The notes under the pieces are model-generated. The model did no database searches, was not told the DNA's origin, and saw only the letters and a program-made list of their open reading frames with translations. Below, one piece after another: positions 1 through 11,170 of a DNA stretch of 64,000 bases. The DNA comes from Enterovibrio norvegicus FF-33 (lineage in GTDB: Bacteria > Pseudomonadota > Gammaproteobacteria > Enterobacterales > Vibrionaceae), in the NCBI RefSeq assembly GCF_000286835.2, contig NZ_AJYD02000038.1:972259-1036258 (forward strand), given 5' to 3'. The position numbers and the translations under genes are program-made. Numbering within the stretch: position 1 is the first letter of the stretch; each line of letters opens with the position of its first letter.

Positions 1-162
1 GTCTTGCGGAGGCACATATTACTTTGAGACGAAAATATGTCAAACACTTTATCTGGAAAAAGCTGCAAACACGGTGCGTTTGCACACTTCTCCGCCAGTC
101 GCGCTGTTCGGTGAACACAAAAGCATCCATTTGCGTTTTAAATGAACAACCTGCCTTTAGCA

Positions 163-190
163 AAAAGGCCGATGAAATAATCGGCCTTTT
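163..190 (-). terminator. csrA rho-independent terminator
   Basis: Perfect 11-bp arms (163-173 and 180-190) enclose a 6-nt loop. The A-run on the left becomes a U-run on the minus strand. The hairpin lies just after the csrA stop. Positions 1-162 to its left hold no recognisable gene. Confidence 0.85.
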
Positions 191-211
191 GTAAATACGA
201 CTGCGTTAAGC

Positions 212-409
212 TTAGAAATTACCAGTGGTCGGCGTTGGATTGCCTTTTTCAGCCTGAATACGCATGTAGATCTCTTCACGGTGAACAGATACTTCTTTAG
301 GCGCGTTCACACCGATACGTACTTGGTTACCTTTAACACCCAGTACAGTTACTGTAACTTCATCACCAATCATCAGCGTTTCACCAACGCGACGAGTCAA
401 AATCAGCAT
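212..409 (-). CDS. csrA: Carbon storage regulator CsrA (RsmA)
   Basis: This 65-residue RNA-binding protein represses or activates translation by binding GGA motifs in mRNA leaders, and it is the output of the BarA/UvrY-Csr small RNA pathway. It has the family's usual length and the near-invariant N-terminus [16 protein letters not shown]. The core [20 protein letters not shown] and the RNA-contacting VHREEIY stretch follow. The ATG at 409 has an AAGGAGT ribosome site about 7 nt upstream on the minus strand. Its sensor kinase BarA is encoded at 32656-35388 in this window. The call is secure. Confidence 0.97.
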   Translation of the reverse strand: MLILTRRVGETLMIGDEVTVTVLGVKGNQVRIGVNAPKEVSVHREEIYMRIQAEKGNPTPTTGNF

Positions 410-889
410 TCTTCTACTCCTTGAGTAATTACAACTTTCTTCTTAGTTGAGTGTTTGGTCTTCTTACTGCACGAAGCAAACTCACGCGGCAGCTCAAGCT
501 CCGAGATGGACAATCAACATCTTCCTTCCTTGCGAGCATCCTTTACAGGCAACCGAAACAGCTATACAGCGCCTTTACGGTTTTTCAATATGGCTTATTT
601 CTCTGACCAACTCCAGTTTGCCAATGAGAATTTAGCGATCGAATCCAGACATTGTGACTCCTGTGCACAGAAGTTCACCTTGTAAGATACTGCACAGCAA
701 AGAAAGTTCGCCCTCTCGGAACAAAATTCCGATGTATAAGACTTTACTTAAAAGCCTCACCTACTTTAAGGCGATGCACTATACAGAGTTCAAATAAAAG
801 TGCAAAGAATAAACTGTACAAATAATAGGGACAAAAAAGGCTTCCAAGGGAAGCCTTTCTTTACACAGATTTTACAGTGCTTATATGCC
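410..889. other. Intergenic region between alaS and csrA
   Basis: These 480 bp hold the csrA leader and presumably its promoters, plus the alaS terminator at the left end. I see no credible gene: the open frames on the plus strand near 447-685 have no ribosome site and low-complexity, non-protein-like translations. In Vibrio cholerae lysC (aspartokinase) sits here, but no trace of it is visible. Confidence 0.6.
833..858 (-). terminator. alaS rho-independent terminator
   Basis: Arms of 10 bp (836-845 and 849-858, AAAGGCTTCC/GGAAGCCTTT) surround a 3-nt loop. An A-run at 833-838 reads as a U-run on the minus strand. The hairpin follows the alaS stop at 890. Confidence 0.9.
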
Positions 890-3472
890 TTACAGACGCT
901 CTGTCAGCCACGGCGTAACCGTGTCTAGCGCATCAGGCAACGCCGCAACATCCGTACCGCCGGCTTGTGCCATATCTGGGCGACCACCGCCTTTGCCACC
1001 GACTTGCTGAGCAACCATATTGACCAACTCACCCGCTTTGACTTTGCCTACCAAGTCTTTGGTAACACCGGCAATCAGACCGACTTTGTCATCAGCGACA
1101 TTGCCAAGGAACACAACACCACTGCCCATTTGGTTTTTCAGATCATCAACCATGGTGCGTAGTGCTTTGTTATCCGCGCCATCCAACTTACAGATCAACA
1201 CTTTGATACCATTGATATCTTTTACATTGTTGATCAAGCTTGCGCTTTCTTGCGCGGCCAGTTTTTCTTTCAGTTGTTGGATCTCTTTTTCCAGTGCTTT
1301 CGCACGGGTTTGAGAGTCGCTCACTTTCTGAGTGAACTCCTGCTGCTGGCGATAAAAGGCGTCTTCTGCTCCTTTACCCGTTACCGCTTCAATACGGCGC
1401 ACGCCTGCTGCAATGCCACCTTCAGAGGTAATTTTCAGCATACCGATATCACCGGTACGATTGGCGTGTGTGCCACCGCAAAGTTCGATAGAAAAATCGC
1501 CCATGCTCAGGACACGAACCTGCTCATCATATTTCTCGCCGAACAGTGCCATTGCGCCTTTTGCTTTCGCAGACTCAATATCCATCAACTCAGTGCTAAC
1601 GTCATGGTTACGACGGATTTGCTCGTTAACCAGCGCTTCTACCGTTCGTAGTTCTTCTGGCTTCACTGCTTCTAGGTGAGAGAAATCAAAACGCAGACCT
1701 TCAGCGCGAACCAGAGAGCCTTTCTGCTGCACATGGTCACCAAGTACGATACGTAGTGCTTCGTGAAGGAGGTGCGTTGCTGAGTGATTGAGTGCAATCG
1801 CCTGACGGCGTTCTGCGTTTACTTTTGCTTCAACGCTATCACCAACCGTCAGCACGCCATCAACAAGCTTACCGCGATGGCCAATTGCTGCGCCGAACTT
1901 CTGCGTATCAAGCACTTCAAACTTGCCAGCATCTGTCATCAGGAAGCCTGCATCACCACTTTGACCGCCCGATTCTGCATAGAATGGTGTTTGGTCAAGA
2001 ACGATCACAGCTTCATCGGCATTTGCCAGCGTGTCCGTTGCCAAGCCATCAACAAAGATGTCAGTGATCAAGCCACGGCCTTCTGTTTCACCATAACCGG
2101 TGAACGCAGAATCGCTTTCAATTTTAATAACCGCGTTATAGTCGGTTCCAAACTGGCCAGCTTCACGTGCACGTTGACGTTGCGCTTCCATCGCAGCTTC
2201 AAAGCCTTCTTCATCGATGGTTAGACCGCGCTCACGCGCAACATCGTTGGTTAAGTCAGCAGGGAAGCCATAGGTATCGTAAAGCTTGAATACCGTTTCG
2301 CCATCAAGAACATCGCCTTTCAAGCCTTCTAGTGCATCGTCCAAAATCGCCATACCGCGATCCAGTGTGCGACCGAAGTTTTCTTCTTCAATCTTCAGGA
2401 CTTTCTCAACCAAAGCTTGTTGCTTCTTCAACTCTTCGCCTGCGGTGCCCATGATCTCAGCCAAAGGACCCACTAGCTTGAAGAAGAATGCGTCTTTCGC
2501 GCCTAGCTTGTTACCGTGACGAACAGCGCGACGGATGATTCGACGCAACACATAGCCGCGGCCTTCGTTTGATGGCATCACACCATCAACAATCAAAAAC
2601 GCACATGAACGAATGTGGTCCGCCACAACGCGTAGAGACTGGTTAGACAAATCTTCATAACCAATCACATCTGCCGCTGATTTGATCAACGTTTGGAAGA
2701 TGTCGATTTCATAGTTTGAGTGAACGCCCTGCATGATCGCAGCGATACGCTCAATACCCATACCTGTATCTACAGATGGTTTTGGCAGTGGCTCCATCGT
2801 GCCATCAGCATGACGGTTAAACTGCATGAATACGTTGTTCCAAATCTCGATAAAACGGTCACCATCTTCTTCCGGTGAGCCCGGAGGACCGCCCCAGATA
2901 TGATCGCCGTGATCGTAGAAAATTTCAGTACATGGGCCGCAAGGACCGGTATCGCCCATTTGCCAGAAGTTATCTGACTCAAACGCTTTACCGCCTTCCT
3001 TGTCACCAATACGTACGATGCGATCCGCTGGGATACCGATATTCTCGTTCCAGAGTGCGAATGCTTCGTCATCTGTTTCGTATATCGTTACCATCAAGCG
3101 ATCTTTAGGTAGCTTCAGAACATCAGTCAGAAACTCCCAGGCGTAACCAATCGCGTCTTCTTTGAAATAGTCACCAAAGCTGAAGTTACCCAGCATTTCA
3201 AAAAACGTGTGGTGACGGGCAGTGAAGCCGACATTTTCCAGGTCATTATGCTTACCACCTGCACGTACACAGCGTTGTGATGACGTGGCACGCGTATAGG
3301 CGCGCTTTTCTGCGCCAAGGAAGCAATCTTTAAACTGGTTCATACCTGCGTTTGTAAACAACAGCGTTGGGTCGTTTGCAGGTACAAGCGATGAGCTAGG
3401 CACGATGGTGTGCCCTTTGCTTTCAAAGAATTGGAGAAACGCTGTGCGAACCTCGTCGGTGCTCATGTACAT
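890..3472 (-). CDS. alaS: Alanine--tRNA ligase
   Basis: This enzyme charges tRNA-Ala with alanine in the cytoplasm and edits mischarged Ser and Gly. It has 860 residues, close to the E. coli 875. The N-terminal class II catalytic domain (about 1-440) starts with [18 protein letters not shown]. The editing domain carries the zinc-site motif [11 protein letters not shown] near residue 563 and CGGTH near 665. The C-Ala domain ends with [15 protein letters not shown]. The start at 3472 has an AGGAT ribosome site 7 nt upstream; a second ATG two codons later is possible but worse spaced. It lies in the alaS-recX-recA block but has its own 155-bp upstream gap. Confidence 0.97.
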   Translation of the reverse strand: MYMSTDEVRTAFLQFFESKGHTIVPSSSLVPANDPTLLFTNAGMNQFKDCFLGAEKRAYTRATSSQRCVRAGGKHNDLENVGFTARHHTFFEMLGNFSFGDYFKEDAIGYAWEFLTDVLKLPKDRLMVTIYETDDEAFALWNENIGIPADRIVRIGDKEGGKAFESDNFWQMGDTGPCGPCTEIFYDHGDHIWGGPPGSPEEDGDRFIEIWNNVFMQFNRHADGTMEPLPKPSVDTGMGIERIAAIMQGVHSNYEIDIFQTLIKSAADVIGYEDLSNQSLRVVADHIRSCAFLIVDGVMPSNEGRGYVLRRIIRRAVRHGNKLGAKDAFFFKLVGPLAEIMGTAGEELKKQQALVEKVLKIEEENFGRTLDRGMAILDDALEGLKGDVLDGETVFKLYDTYGFPADLTNDVARERGLTIDEEGFEAAMEAQRQRAREAGQFGTDYNAVIKIESDSAFTGYGETEGRGLITDIFVDGLATDTLANADEAVIVLDQTPFYAESGGQSGDAGFLMTDAGKFEVLDTQKFGAAIGHRGKLVDGVLTVGDSVEAKVNAERRQAIALNHSATHLLHEALRIVLGDHVQQKGSLVRAEGLRFDFSHLEAVKPEELRTVEALVNEQIRRNHDVSTELMDIESAKAKGAMALFGEKYDEQVRVLSMGDFSIELCGGTHANRTGDIGMLKITSEGGIAAGVRRIEAVTGKGAEDAFYRQQQEFTQKVSDSQTRAKALEKEIQQLKEKLAAQESASLINNVKDINGIKVLICKLDGADNKALRTMVDDLKNQMGSGVVFLGNVADDKVGLIAGVTKDLVGKVKAGELVNMVAQQVGGKGGGRPDMAQAGGTDVAALPDALDTVTPWLTERL

Positions 3473-3627
3473 TGGCTAATCCTGAAATTGGAGTTGTGGT
3501 AGTAACTAAATCGCCGTTAACAGCGAAATTACCAGAGTCAATTGCTGCTTATTGTAAACAACCTAACCTGTGGCGAAAAGAGGCAGAAACAAGATAGCTC
3601 GCAGTGCGAGTGAAGAATGAGGGGGTT

Positions 3628-4053
3628 TTAACTTTCTTTTGAGAATGCGTAGTTGATTTGATCGAAGCTAAAACCGCGACTTTGTAGATATCGGGTCCAC
3701 TTTGCACGCTGTTTAAAATCAACATCGGGGAAAAAACCGTCTAGGTCAGCAAAGCGACGAATCGCGAGTTCTTTCGCTAACTCATACCAGTCATGTTGTT
3801 GATTTTCTTGCGCTGCTTCTAGCATAGGCGTGGTGATACCTTTACGTTTGGCATCAAAGCAAATGCGTTGCCAGCCATGTCCTTTTGCCACACCATGGCG
3901 TAGCGTCGCTTCGGCAAAACGCTTGTCATCTAGCCAACCATGGTAATGGCAATGCTCGATGGCAATATCTATGTCTTCTGGTGGGCACTGTTTCTTCGCC
4001 AATTTTTGGCGAAGCTCCAGTTCAGAATGATCACGGCGGGCAAGCATGCCCAC
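3628..4053 (-). CDS. recX: Regulatory protein RecX
   Basis: RecX binds RecA filaments and limits their extension, so it damps recombination and the SOS response. The signature LARRDHSELELRQKL near the N-terminus, WLDDKRFAE and the C-terminal RGFSFDQINYAF match the family. At 141 residues it is a little short compared with 150-166. The listed start is a GTG (4053) without a good ribosome site. The frame stays open upstream (SARELA...) and into the last codons of recA, so the true start may be a non-ATG codon overlapping the recA stop. It is probably cotranscribed with recA and thus SOS-induced. Confidence 0.9.
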   Translation of the reverse strand: MGMLARRDHSELELRQKLAKKQCPPEDIDIAIEHCHYHGWLDDKRFAEATLRHGVAKGHGWQRICFDAKRKGITTPMLEAAQENQQHDWYELAKELAIRRFADLDGFFPDVDFKQRAKWTRYLQSRGFSFDQINYAFSKES

Positions 4054-4076
4054 CGCTAATTCTCTGGCGCTTAGAC

Positions 4077-5120
4077 TCAGAATGCTTCGCCTTCTGGTTG
4101 CTTAGCATCTTCTTTTGCGCTTTCTTCTTTACCATTGCTCAGCAACATTGCACGCAGCTTTTTATCTAGCTCTTCAGCAAGGTGTGAGTTCTCTTTTAGG
4201 TATTTACAAGAATTCGACTTACCTTGACCAATCTTGTCGCCGTTGTAGCTATACCATGCACCTGCTTTCTCAACCAGCTTGTGCTTAACGCCCAAGTCGA
4301 TCAGTTCGCCATAAAGGTTGATACCTTCGCCGTACATAATTTGGAATTCAGCTTGTTTAAACGGTGCTGCAATCTTGTTCTTCACGACTTTTACGCGGGT
4401 GTCATTACCAACAATCTCGTCGCCTTCTTTGATAGAGCCAATACGGCGGATATCAAGACGAACAGATGCATAAAATTTCAGTGCGTTACCACCTGTCGTG
4501 GTTTCTGGGTTGCCAAACATCACACCAATCTTCATACGAATCTGGTTGATGAAAATCATCAAGGTGTTGCTGTTTTTGATGTTAGCAGTCAGCTTACGCA
4601 TGGCTTGAGAAAGCATACGCGCTTGCAGACCCATGTGAGAGTCACCCATTTCGCCTTCGATTTCAGCTTTAGGCGTCAATGCAGCAACGGAGTCAATGAT
4701 GATAACGTCAACAGCGCCTGAGCGAGTCAATGCATCAGCAATTTCCAGCGCCTGCTCACCGGTATCTGGTTGTGAAACCAAAAGGTTATCGATATCTACA
4801 CCTAACTTGCCCGCATAGACAGGGTCAAGCGCATGCTCTGCATCGATAAATGCACAAGTCTTACCAATTTTCTGCGCTTCCGCCACGACTTGCAGCGTCA
4901 ACGTTGTTTTACCTGAAGACTCAGGACCGTAGATTTCAACAATACGACCGAACGGCAAGCCACCCGCTCCCAGCGCGATATCCAGTGACAATGAACCGGT
5001 TGATACGGTATCAATATCCATGGTGCGATCGTCGCCTAGGCGCATGATCGATCCTTTACCAAATTGTTTCTCGATCTGGCCTAGGGCCGCGGCTAATGCC
5101 TTCTGTTTGTTGTCGTCCAT
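4077..5120 (-). CDS. recA: Recombinase RecA
   Basis: RecA is the DNA strand-exchange ATPase and the SOS co-protease that triggers LexA self-cleavage. It has 347 residues (E. coli 353). The Walker A motif GPESSGKTT is near residue 66, loop L2 ([19 protein letters not shown]) is intact, and the tail is acidic. I chose the ATG at 5120 ([21 protein letters not shown]) because it matches the family start and has a GGAG site 6 nt upstream; an in-frame ATG at 5189 lies inside the promoter and is rejected. recX follows 23 nt downstream or overlaps. Confidence 0.98.
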   Translation of the reverse strand: MDDNKQKALAAALGQIEKQFGKGSIMRLGDDRTMDIDTVSTGSLSLDIALGAGGLPFGRIVEIYGPESSGKTTLTLQVVAEAQKIGKTCAFIDAEHALDPVYAGKLGVDIDNLLVSQPDTGEQALEIADALTRSGAVDVIIIDSVAALTPKAEIEGEMGDSHMGLQARMLSQAMRKLTANIKNSNTLMIFINQIRMKIGVMFGNPETTTGGNALKFYASVRLDIRRIGSIKEGDEIVGNDTRVKVVKNKIAAPFKQAEFQIMYGEGINLYGELIDLGVKHKLVEKAGAWYSYNGDKIGQGKSNSCKYLKENSHLAEELDKKLRAMLLSNGKEESAKEDAKQPEGEAF

Positions 5121-5175
5121 TTGATTCTCCAACGGAAGCAATATTCGTTCAGATAACTGTTCGCTAATGAGGCTA

Positions 5176-5203
5176 AGTATACTGTCCATTTATACAGTGT
5201 CTA
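5176..5203 (-). promoter_or_regulatory. recA promoter with embedded LexA (SOS) box
   Basis: On the minus strand a -35 element TAGACA (5198-5203) and a -10 element TATACT (5176-5181) are separated by 16 bp. Those 16 bp (5182-5197) are exactly a CTGT-N8-ACAG LexA operator, so repressor and RNA polymerase would exclude each other. The pattern is seen directly; its function follows from established SOS biology. Confidence 0.93.
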
Positions 5204-5243
5204 GCCCTGTGTAAACTTTTTCTTTGCTTTCGTGTCGCGTCTC

Positions 5244-5732
5244 TTATTTTTCTGCTTCTAGGTAACTGAGCAAACGGCACAAACTGTGGGCGATAGTGTT
5301 TCTACGAATGTCATAGCGTGTTCCGTCAAACAAACAAGTCTCCGTTACCACCCCTTTCTTGGTTGCCCAACCAAAACACACCATGCCAACAGGCTTCTCG
5401 TCACTGCCACCTGTTGGCCCGGCTATCCCCGTAACCGCGAGTGCGAAATCAGCACTTGCGGCCTTTAGCGCTCCTTCTGCCATTTGAGCGGCAACCTCTT
5501 CACTCACTGCACCATGGGCGACCAGCGTCTCTTGCGACACGCCTACCATGTCATGTTTCGCGTCATTGCTATAAGTGACAAACGCGCGCTCAAACCACGC
5601 AGAACTACCCGCAATCTCTGTCAGCATGTAAGCAATACCACCGCCTGTGCATGACTCTGCAGTGGTCACCGTCTGTTGGTTATCATTAAGCCGTTCACCA
5701 ATTTGTGTCGCCAATTTCACTAACTGTTCCAT
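5244..5732 (-). CDS. pncC: Nicotinamide-nucleotide amidohydrolase PncC (CinA C-terminal type)
   Basis: The enzyme deamidates NMN to nicotinate mononucleotide, recycling NMN produced by DNA ligase. It is a stand-alone 162-residue CinA C-terminal domain. The N-terminal motif TTAESCTGGGIAYML, with its catalytic-region Ser, and AVTGIAGPTGGSDEKPVG are characteristic. It sits between recA and the divergent mutS, as in many Vibrionaceae and enterics (ygaD). The start at 5732 matches the family. Confidence 0.93.
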   Translation of the reverse strand: MEQLVKLATQIGERLNDNQQTVTTAESCTGGGIAYMLTEIAGSSAWFERAFVTYSNDAKHDMVGVSQETLVAHGAVSEEVAAQMAEGALKAASADFALAVTGIAGPTGGSDEKPVGMVCFGWATKKGVVTETCLFDGTRYDIRRNTIAHSLCRLLSYLEAEK

Positions 5733-5858
5733 GCTTCCCTCTGACGGTCATATTTTTCATCATCTTCCAGTCATCGCGATATCGATACTTTACCCTTTCA
5801 CCGCGATTCACGTATCCTTGTTCCCTTCTCTTACCTTTGTAATTTTGCAGGCCAGAAC

Positions 5859-8426
5859 GTGACAGTACAAGCACTCGCTACTCACACGCCAATGATGCAG
5901 CAATACCTTAGAATTAAGGCGCAGCATCCTGAAGAACTTCTTTTCTATCGTATGGGTGATTTCTACGAATTGTTCTTTGACGATGCCAAGCGAGCTTCTC
6001 AATTGCTCGATATATCACTGACCAAGCGTGGTGCCTCTGCTGGCGAACCTATTCCTATGGCTGGTGTTCCTTATCATTCTGTCGAAGGCTACCTCGCACG
6101 TCTGGTTCAGCTCGGAGAATCTGCAGCGATTTGTGAGCAAATCGGTGACCCAGCCACCAGCAAAGGGCCAGTTGATCGCCAAGTAGTGCGAATTATCACA
6201 CCAGGCACCGTTTCTGATGAAGCCTTACTCAGCGAACGTGTTGATAATTTAGTTGCGTCTATCTTTGCCCACGGTGAGCGTTTTGGTTATGCCACGCTCG
6301 ATATTACGTCAGGGCGTTTTCTATTAAGTGAGCCTGCGACAGAAGAAGAAATGCAGGCTGAACTTCAGCGTACCCGCCCCGCCGAATTACTCTATCCTGA
6401 AGATTTTTCGTTCCCCGCGCTGACCGCCATGTGCAAAGGCAGTCGTCGACGCCCAATTTGGGAGTTTGATGTCGAAACAGCTAAGCAGCAGCTTAATCAA
6501 CAGTTTGGCACGCGAGATTTAATTGGCTTTGGCGTTGAAGACTGCTCACTGGGTCTCGCTGCTGCCGGTTGCTTAATGCAATACGTGAAAGACACGCAGC
6601 GCACCGCATTGCCGCATATTCGTGCTTTGGTCAAAGAGAACAAAGACCATACCGTTATTTTAGATGCTGCAACGCGCCGTAATCTCGAACTGACACAAAA
6701 TTTATCAGGCGGCTTTGAAAATACCGTCGCATCCATACTAGACAAAACCACCACCCCGATGGGAAGTCGCTTGCTCAAACGCTGGCTGCACCAACCCATG
6801 CGTGACTTTGTCACCGTCAATGCTCGCCTTGATGCCATCACTGTTTTAAAAGATACCGGGATTTATTCTGATTTGGCAACGACGCTGCATCCTGTTGGAG
6901 ATATGGAACGTATCCTGGCGCGCTTGGCGCTTCGGTCTGCTCGTCCACGTGATATGGCAAGACTACGCGGCGCATTGCAGCAATTGCCTGAAATTGAAAC
7001 CTTGCTCACTGAAGTAGATGACTGTGCGATTGCACCGCTCAAAGCAGCAAGCGAGCCAATGCCCGATCTGGTTCAGTTATTGGTAGAAGCCGTTGTGGAA
7101 GCACCACCTGTTGTGATCCGTGATGGTGGTGTTATTGCCCCAGGATACAACGCAGAGCTTGATGAATGGCGCGAACTGGCGGACGGCGCAACTCGCTTTT
7201 TGGAAGAACTTGAACGCCGTGAACGTGAACAGCACAACATTGATACCCTCAAAGTCGGCTTCAATCAGGTTCATGGTTTCTTTATTCAGGTCAGCCGAGG
7301 TCAAAGCCATTTAGTGCCTCCGCACTATGTGCGCCGCCAAACGCTGAAAAATGCGGAGCGCTACATTATCCCTGAGTTAAAAGCGCATGAAGACAAAGTC
7401 CTCAATTCCAAGTCTAAAGCGTTAGCACTAGAGAAAAAGTTGTGGGAAGAGTTGTTCGACAAGCTGTTGCCGCATCTCGAAACGCTACAGCGCGTGTCTG
7501 ATGCACTATCTACACTCGACGTGATGGCGAACCTTGCAGAGCGCGCAGAAACGCTAAATTATTGTCGCCCGACACTTACCGAAAAGCGTGGTATCGACAT
7601 TGTTGGTGGTCGCCACCCTGTGGTTGAGCAGGTTTTAGATGCGCCGTTTATTGCAAACCCAACATCATTACGTCCCGATCGCCGCATGTTGATCATTACT
7701 GGCCCTAACATGGGCGGTAAATCAACGTACATGCGCCAAACAGCACTGATCACTCTCTTGGCACATATCGGCTCTTACGTGCCTGCAGAGGGCGTGACTC
7801 TTGGTCCTGTGGATCGTATTTTCACGCGTATTGGCGCATCGGACGATCTGGCCTCTGGTCGCTCAACGTTCATGGTTGAGATGACCGAAACCGCAAACAT
7901 CCTTCACAACGCCACCGAGAACAGCTTGGTATTGATGGATGAGATCGGTCGCGGCACCAGCACCTATGATGGCTTATCGCTCGCGTGGGCAAGTGCAGAA
8001 TGGTTAGCTGAAAGGCTCAAAGCCATGACGTTATTCGCCACCCACTACTTCGAACTGACTGAGCTCTCAGGTCAAGTTGAAGGCTTGGTCAATGTTCACC
8101 TTGATGCGGTTGAACATGGTGATGAGATTGCCTTCATGCACGCCGTTCAAGAAGGCGCGGCAAGCAAGTCATATGGATTGGCGGTTGCTGGTCTTGCTGG
8201 CGTACCTAAAACCGTCATTCAGCGCGCGAAAAACAAACTTCGTCAATTAGAAGCAAGTGGGCATGAGGTAGTGACAGGTGAATCCGTTAAGCCAACATCT
8301 GCCGCTCAACTTTCGCTTCTTCCTGAGCTGAGCGAGACCGAAAAGGCGTTGGCGGATATCGAGCCCGATAACCTAACACCACGACAAGCACTCGACGCGC
8401 TTTATCGACTGAAAGCCCTTCTATAA
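5859..8426 (+). CDS. mutS: DNA mismatch repair protein MutS
   Basis: MutS recognises mismatches and small loops and recruits MutL. It has 855 residues (E. coli 853). The N-terminal mismatch-probing motif FYELF lies near residue 35. The Walker A motif [11 protein letters not shown] is near 617 and [12 protein letters not shown] near 690. The HTH-type C-terminal end [11 protein letters not shown] is followed by the tetramerising tail [18 protein letters not shown]. The GTG start at 5859 is supported by alignment of the following [17 protein letters not shown] with family N-termini. It is divergent from pncC and convergent with rpoS. Confidence 0.97.
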   Translation: MTVQALATHTPMMQQYLRIKAQHPEELLFYRMGDFYELFFDDAKRASQLLDISLTKRGASAGEPIPMAGVPYHSVEGYLARLVQLGESAAICEQIGDPATSKGPVDRQVVRIITPGTVSDEALLSERVDNLVASIFAHGERFGYATLDITSGRFLLSEPATEEEMQAELQRTRPAELLYPEDFSFPALTAMCKGSRRRPIWEFDVETAKQQLNQQFGTRDLIGFGVEDCSLGLAAAGCLMQYVKDTQRTALPHIRALVKENKDHTVILDAATRRNLELTQNLSGGFENTVASILDKTTTPMGSRLLKRWLHQPMRDFVTVNARLDAITVLKDTGIYSDLATTLHPVGDMERILARLALRSARPRDMARLRGALQQLPEIETLLTEVDDCAIAPLKAASEPMPDLVQLLVEAVVEAPPVVIRDGGVIAPGYNAELDEWRELADGATRFLEELERREREQHNIDTLKVGFNQVHGFFIQVSRGQSHLVPPHYVRRQTLKNAERYIIPELKAHEDKVLNSKSKALALEKKLWEELFDKLLPHLETLQRVSDALSTLDVMANLAERAETLNYCRPTLTEKRGIDIVGGRHPVVEQVLDAPFIANPTSLRPDRRMLIITGPNMGGKSTYMRQTALITLLAHIGSYVPAEGVTLGPVDRIFTRIGASDDLASGRSTFMVEMTETANILHNATENSLVLMDEIGRGTSTYDGLSLAWASAEWLAERLKAMTLFATHYFELTELSGQVEGLVNVHLDAVEHGDEIAFMHAVQEGAASKSYGLAVAGLAGVPKTVIQRAKNKLRQLEASGHEVVTGESVKPTSAAQLSLLPELSETEKALADIEPDNLTPRQALDALYRLKALL

Positions 8427-8457
8427 CCTGACGGGTAGGTATGGCGCCACCAGACAC

Positions 8458-8481
8458 AAAAAAGCCCCAAACGGGGCTTTT
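8458..8481. terminator. Bidirectional terminator between mutS and rpoS
   Basis: Arms AAAGCCCC (8461-8468) and GGGGCTTT (8473-8480) have a 4-nt loop. There is an A-run on the left and a short T-run on the right, so it can serve both converging genes. Confidence 0.85.
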
Positions 8482-8520
8482 AACTAAACACTTAGAAACG
8501 AGAAATAAGAAGAGAAGTGT

Positions 8521-9513
8521 TTAGTGCTCAGTATTGAACAAGGATTCAATGTTCAAACCTTGGTGAGTCAACATATCGCGCAGGCGACGTAAACCTTCCA
8601 CTTGGATTTGACGCACACGTTCACGTGTCAATCCGATCTCACGACCAACATCTTCCAATGTTGATGCTTCATGACCCAGCAATCCAAAGCGGCGTGCTAA
8701 CACTTCGCGTTGTTTCGGGTTCAATTCTTGCAGCCAATGAACGATAGACTTTTTCATGTCATCGTCTTGCGTGGTGGTTTCAGGACCGCCTTCTTTCTCA
8801 TCAGGGATGATATCTAAAAGCGCTTTTTCTGAATCACCGCCGATAGGGTTATCGACTGAGCTGATACGCTCGTTAAGGCGCAACATACGGTTAACGTCTT
8901 CAACAGGCTTATCAAGTTGCAGTGCAATGTCTTCTGCTGTGGGCTCATGATCAAGTTTTTGTGCCAACTCACGTGCAGTACGTAGGTAGACATTTAGCTC
9001 TTTCACGACATGAATAGGCAGGCGAATAGTACGAGTCTGGTTCATTATCGCGCGTTCTATCGTCTGACGGATCCACCACGTTGCGTAAGTAGAGAAACGA
9101 AAACCACGTTCTGGATCGAACTTCTCAACCGCACGAATCAGTCCCAAGTTACCTTCTTCCACCAGATCCAGCAGAGCCAAACCGCGGTTAGAGTAACGAC
9201 GAGAGATCTTAACCACCAAACGGAGGTTACTTTCGATCATACGTTTTCGAGCGGCTTCATCACCACGAAGTGCACGACGTGCGTACAGCACTTCCTCGTC
9301 TGCCGTTAGCAGAGGAGAGTAACCAATTTCGCTTAGATAAAGTTGAGTAGCATCCAATGCTTTAGAGGATGCAGAGAAGGATACCGACTCTTCAACGCTT
9401 TCAGCTTTTTCAGACTTTTCAGCTTCAGCGTCAGCATCAAGCTCTATTTGCTCGATTTCAGCTTCTTCAACGACCAAGTCATCGACTTTCTTTGCAGTAT
9501 TATTCTGACCCAT
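8521..9513 (-). CDS. rpoS: RNA polymerase sigma factor RpoS (sigma-38)
   Basis: RpoS is the master sigma factor of stationary phase and general stress. It has 330 residues, the same length as the E. coli protein. An acidic N-terminus leads into region 1.2 ([20 protein letters not shown]). Region 2 has the core-binding and -10 recognition stretch [20 protein letters not shown], and region 4 ends with the helix-turn-helix [20 protein letters not shown] chose the ATG at 9513 (MGQNNTAKK), preceded by GGGAGG; the frame is open to 9555 but that start has no support. As in enterics, its main promoter probably lies inside nlpD. Confidence 0.97.
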   Translation of the reverse strand: MGQNNTAKKVDDLVVEEAEIEQIELDADAEAEKSEKAESVEESVSFSASSKALDATQLYLSEIGYSPLLTADEEVLYARRALRGDEAARKRMIESNLRLVVKISRRYSNRGLALLDLVEEGNLGLIRAVEKFDPERGFRFSTYATWWIRQTIERAIMNQTRTIRLPIHVVKELNVYLRTARELAQKLDHEPTAEDIALQLDKPVEDVNRMLRLNERISSVDNPIGGDSEKALLDIIPDEKEGGPETTTQDDDMKKSIVHWLQELNPKQREVLARRFGLLGHEASTLEDVGREIGLTRERVRQIQVEGLRRLRDMLTHQGLNIESLFNTEH

Positions 9514-9568
9514 AGCGCCTCCCAATTTTGGCGTAGCAGCAAGACAGTACAGCAAAATCTGTCTCGGT

Positions 9569-10528
9569 TTACCGCTTCGGCAGATACCTTAACGGATTCA
9601 CCGATTTTCCTTTGTAACGAATCTCGAAATGCAACCGGACACTGTTTGTACCAGAGCTGCCCATTGACGCTATTTTTTGCCCCTTCTTGACGCTCTGGCG
9701 TTCTGACACAAATATGCGGTCGTTGTGTGCATAAGCGCTTAAATAATCATCGTTATGTTTTATGATGATCAAATTCCCATAACCGCGTAGCGCATTGCCC
9801 GCATAAACCACCTTGCCGTCAGCAGAAGCACTGATGCTCTGCCCACGTTTACCTGCTATATCGACGCCTTTATTTCCAAGCTCTGAGCTGGAAAATCCCG
9901 AAACTACCCGTCCGCTCACTGGCCATTGCCAACTTATTGCTTTCGGTGCTCCTGACGACTTATTTGCAGATTTATCAACAGATGGTTTGTTTTTTGTTAC
10001 AGGTCGACTGTACTCCTTCACTTTTTGCTGTTCAACATTTTTCTTATTTTGTGAACTAGACTCAGACTTTTTTTGCGAAGCGTATTTTTGTTTATCTTTG
10101 TCCGATTTAGCAGATGATCCTGTAGGTACAACTGGCGCCTTAGAAGCAACAACTGGCGCTGTCGCGACTACTGCTGGGGCGACAACTATCGGTGCAATAG
10201 GAATGTCGCTTTTCTTGCCATACGTAGGCGGGACGTACTTCTCCTGCCAGAGATTTAGTTTCTGACCAGGGAAAATAGTATAGGGGGACGTGAGCTTATT
10301 GGCGCTGATAATTTCTTTAACATCTCGGTCCGTGACATAAGCAATGTAGTACAAGGTATCGCCCTTCTGCACCTTGTAATAGCTGCCGCGGTAGCTTCCC
10401 CGCTCTACATCGCCATAGTCAGGACCCACACTCGAAACAGGTGCGGGGCTTGATATTGAGCACGCGGACAAAAATCCCAACACAGAAAGAAAAACCAGTA
10501 TTTTCAACTGAATTGAAACCCCTTCCAC
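9569..10528 (-). CDS. nlpD: Murein hydrolase activator NlpD (lipoprotein)
   Basis: NlpD activates the amidase AmiC at the septum. A lipoprotein signal ([15 protein letters not shown], lipobox LSAC) is followed by a LysM domain (about 53-97, [15 protein letters not shown]), a long Lys/Ser/Val-rich linker and a C-terminal M23/LytM domain. The LytM domain is degenerate: the usual HxGxD is NKGVD and the HxH motif is RLH, as expected for an activator rather than an enzyme. The start is uncertain: a GTG at 10528, or a TTG at 10507 behind an AAGGGG site that gives a more typical short signal peptide. Confidence 0.93.
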   Translation of the reverse strand: MEGVSIQLKILVFLSVLGFLSACSISSPAPVSSVGPDYGDVERGSYRGSYYKVQKGDTLYYIAYVTDRDVKEIISANKLTSPYTIFPGQKLNLWQEKYVPPTYGKKSDIPIAPIVVAPAVVATAPVVASKAPVVPTGSSAKSDKDKQKYASQKKSESSSQNKKNVEQQKVKEYSRPVTKNKPSVDKSANKSSGAPKAISWQWPVSGRVVSGFSSSELGNKGVDIAGKRGQSISASADGKVVYAGNALRGYGNLIIIKHNDDYLSAYAHNDRIFVSERQSVKKGQKIASMGSSGTNSVRLHFEIRYKGKSVNPLRYLPKR

Positions 10529-10538
10529 AAATACTTAC

Positions 10539-11159
10539 CTAAGCCAAATCACCAGCAACTAATGGGACAAAACGTACCGCTTCAATTGCTGTTGTTTCAA
10601 ATTCATCACCAATACGGGTGACTTTGTAAAGCGTCTGATCGGTCTCGCCGACAGGCACGATAAGGGTTCCACCCTCTGCGAGCTGCTCGCAAAGCGCCCT
10701 AGGCATACTGGCTGCAGCCGCGGTAACAAGGATGGCATCAAACGGACCTTTACTTGCCCAACCTTCCCATCCATCACCATGTTTTGTTGATATATTGTAG
10801 AGCTCAAGCTGTTTAAAACGGCGCTTCGCGACCATTTGAAGCTGCTTAATTCGCTCCACGGAATAAACATGCTCAACCAGTTGCGCTAGCACACATGTCT
10901 GAAAGCCCGACCCCGTTCCTACTTCTAATACACGACTGTCATAATCCAGCGTTAAGAGCTCTGTCATCTTTGCCACAATATATGGCTGTGAAATCGTTTG
11001 ACCAAAGCCTATCGGCAACGCGTTGTTGTCATAGGCTTGATGAGCCATTGCTTCAGAAACAAAGAGATGACGAGGCAAACGCTCAATAGCATTGAGCACA
11101 CGTTGGTCTGCAATCCCTTGTTGTCGAAGTAGTTGAATAAGTGAATGCGAGTAATTCAC
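10539..11159 (-). CDS. pcm: Protein-L-isoaspartate O-methyltransferase
   Basis: The enzyme methylates L-isoaspartyl residues in aged proteins so they can revert to aspartate, using S-adenosylmethionine. The SAM-binding motif [12 protein letters not shown], the family block [23 protein letters not shown] and the terminal [12 protein letters not shown] are all present. I favour the GTG at 11159 (reading [15 protein letters not shown]), which has AAAGG 8 nt upstream and aligns with family N-termini; an in-frame ATG at 11198 inside surE would add 13 residues. It lies immediately after surE in the ftsB-rpoS operon. Confidence 0.93.
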   Translation of the reverse strand: MNYSHSLIQLLRQQGIADQRVLNAIERLPRHLFVSEAMAHQAYDNNALPIGFGQTISQPYIVAKMTELLTLDYDSRVLEVGTGSGFQTCVLAQLVEHVYSVERIKQLQMVAKRRFKQLELYNISTKHGDGWEGWASKGPFDAILVTAAAASMPRALCEQLAEGGTLIVPVGETDQTLYKVTRIGDEFETTAIEAVRFVPLVAGDLA

Positions 11160-11170
11160 CAATGTCACCT

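Noticed and set aside
1-162. tRNA genes downstream of csrA
   Set aside because: tRNA genes often follow csrA in enterics and Vibrio, but no cloverleaf or T-loop GGTTCGAATCC-type signature is present in these 162 bases.
447-685. Open frames on the plus strand in the alaS-csrA gap
   Set aside because: Two overlapping frames without ribosome sites, with Ser/Gln/Asn-rich translations unlike any protein family I know, in a region better explained as the csrA leader.
1784-2224. 146-codon plus-strand frame inside alaS
   Set aside because: It is an antisense shadow of a well-conserved tRNA synthetase gene; Cys-rich translation with no family features.
4224-4721. 165-codon plus-strand frame opposite recA
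   Set aside because: Antisense shadow of recA caused by its codon bias; no ribosome site or domain.
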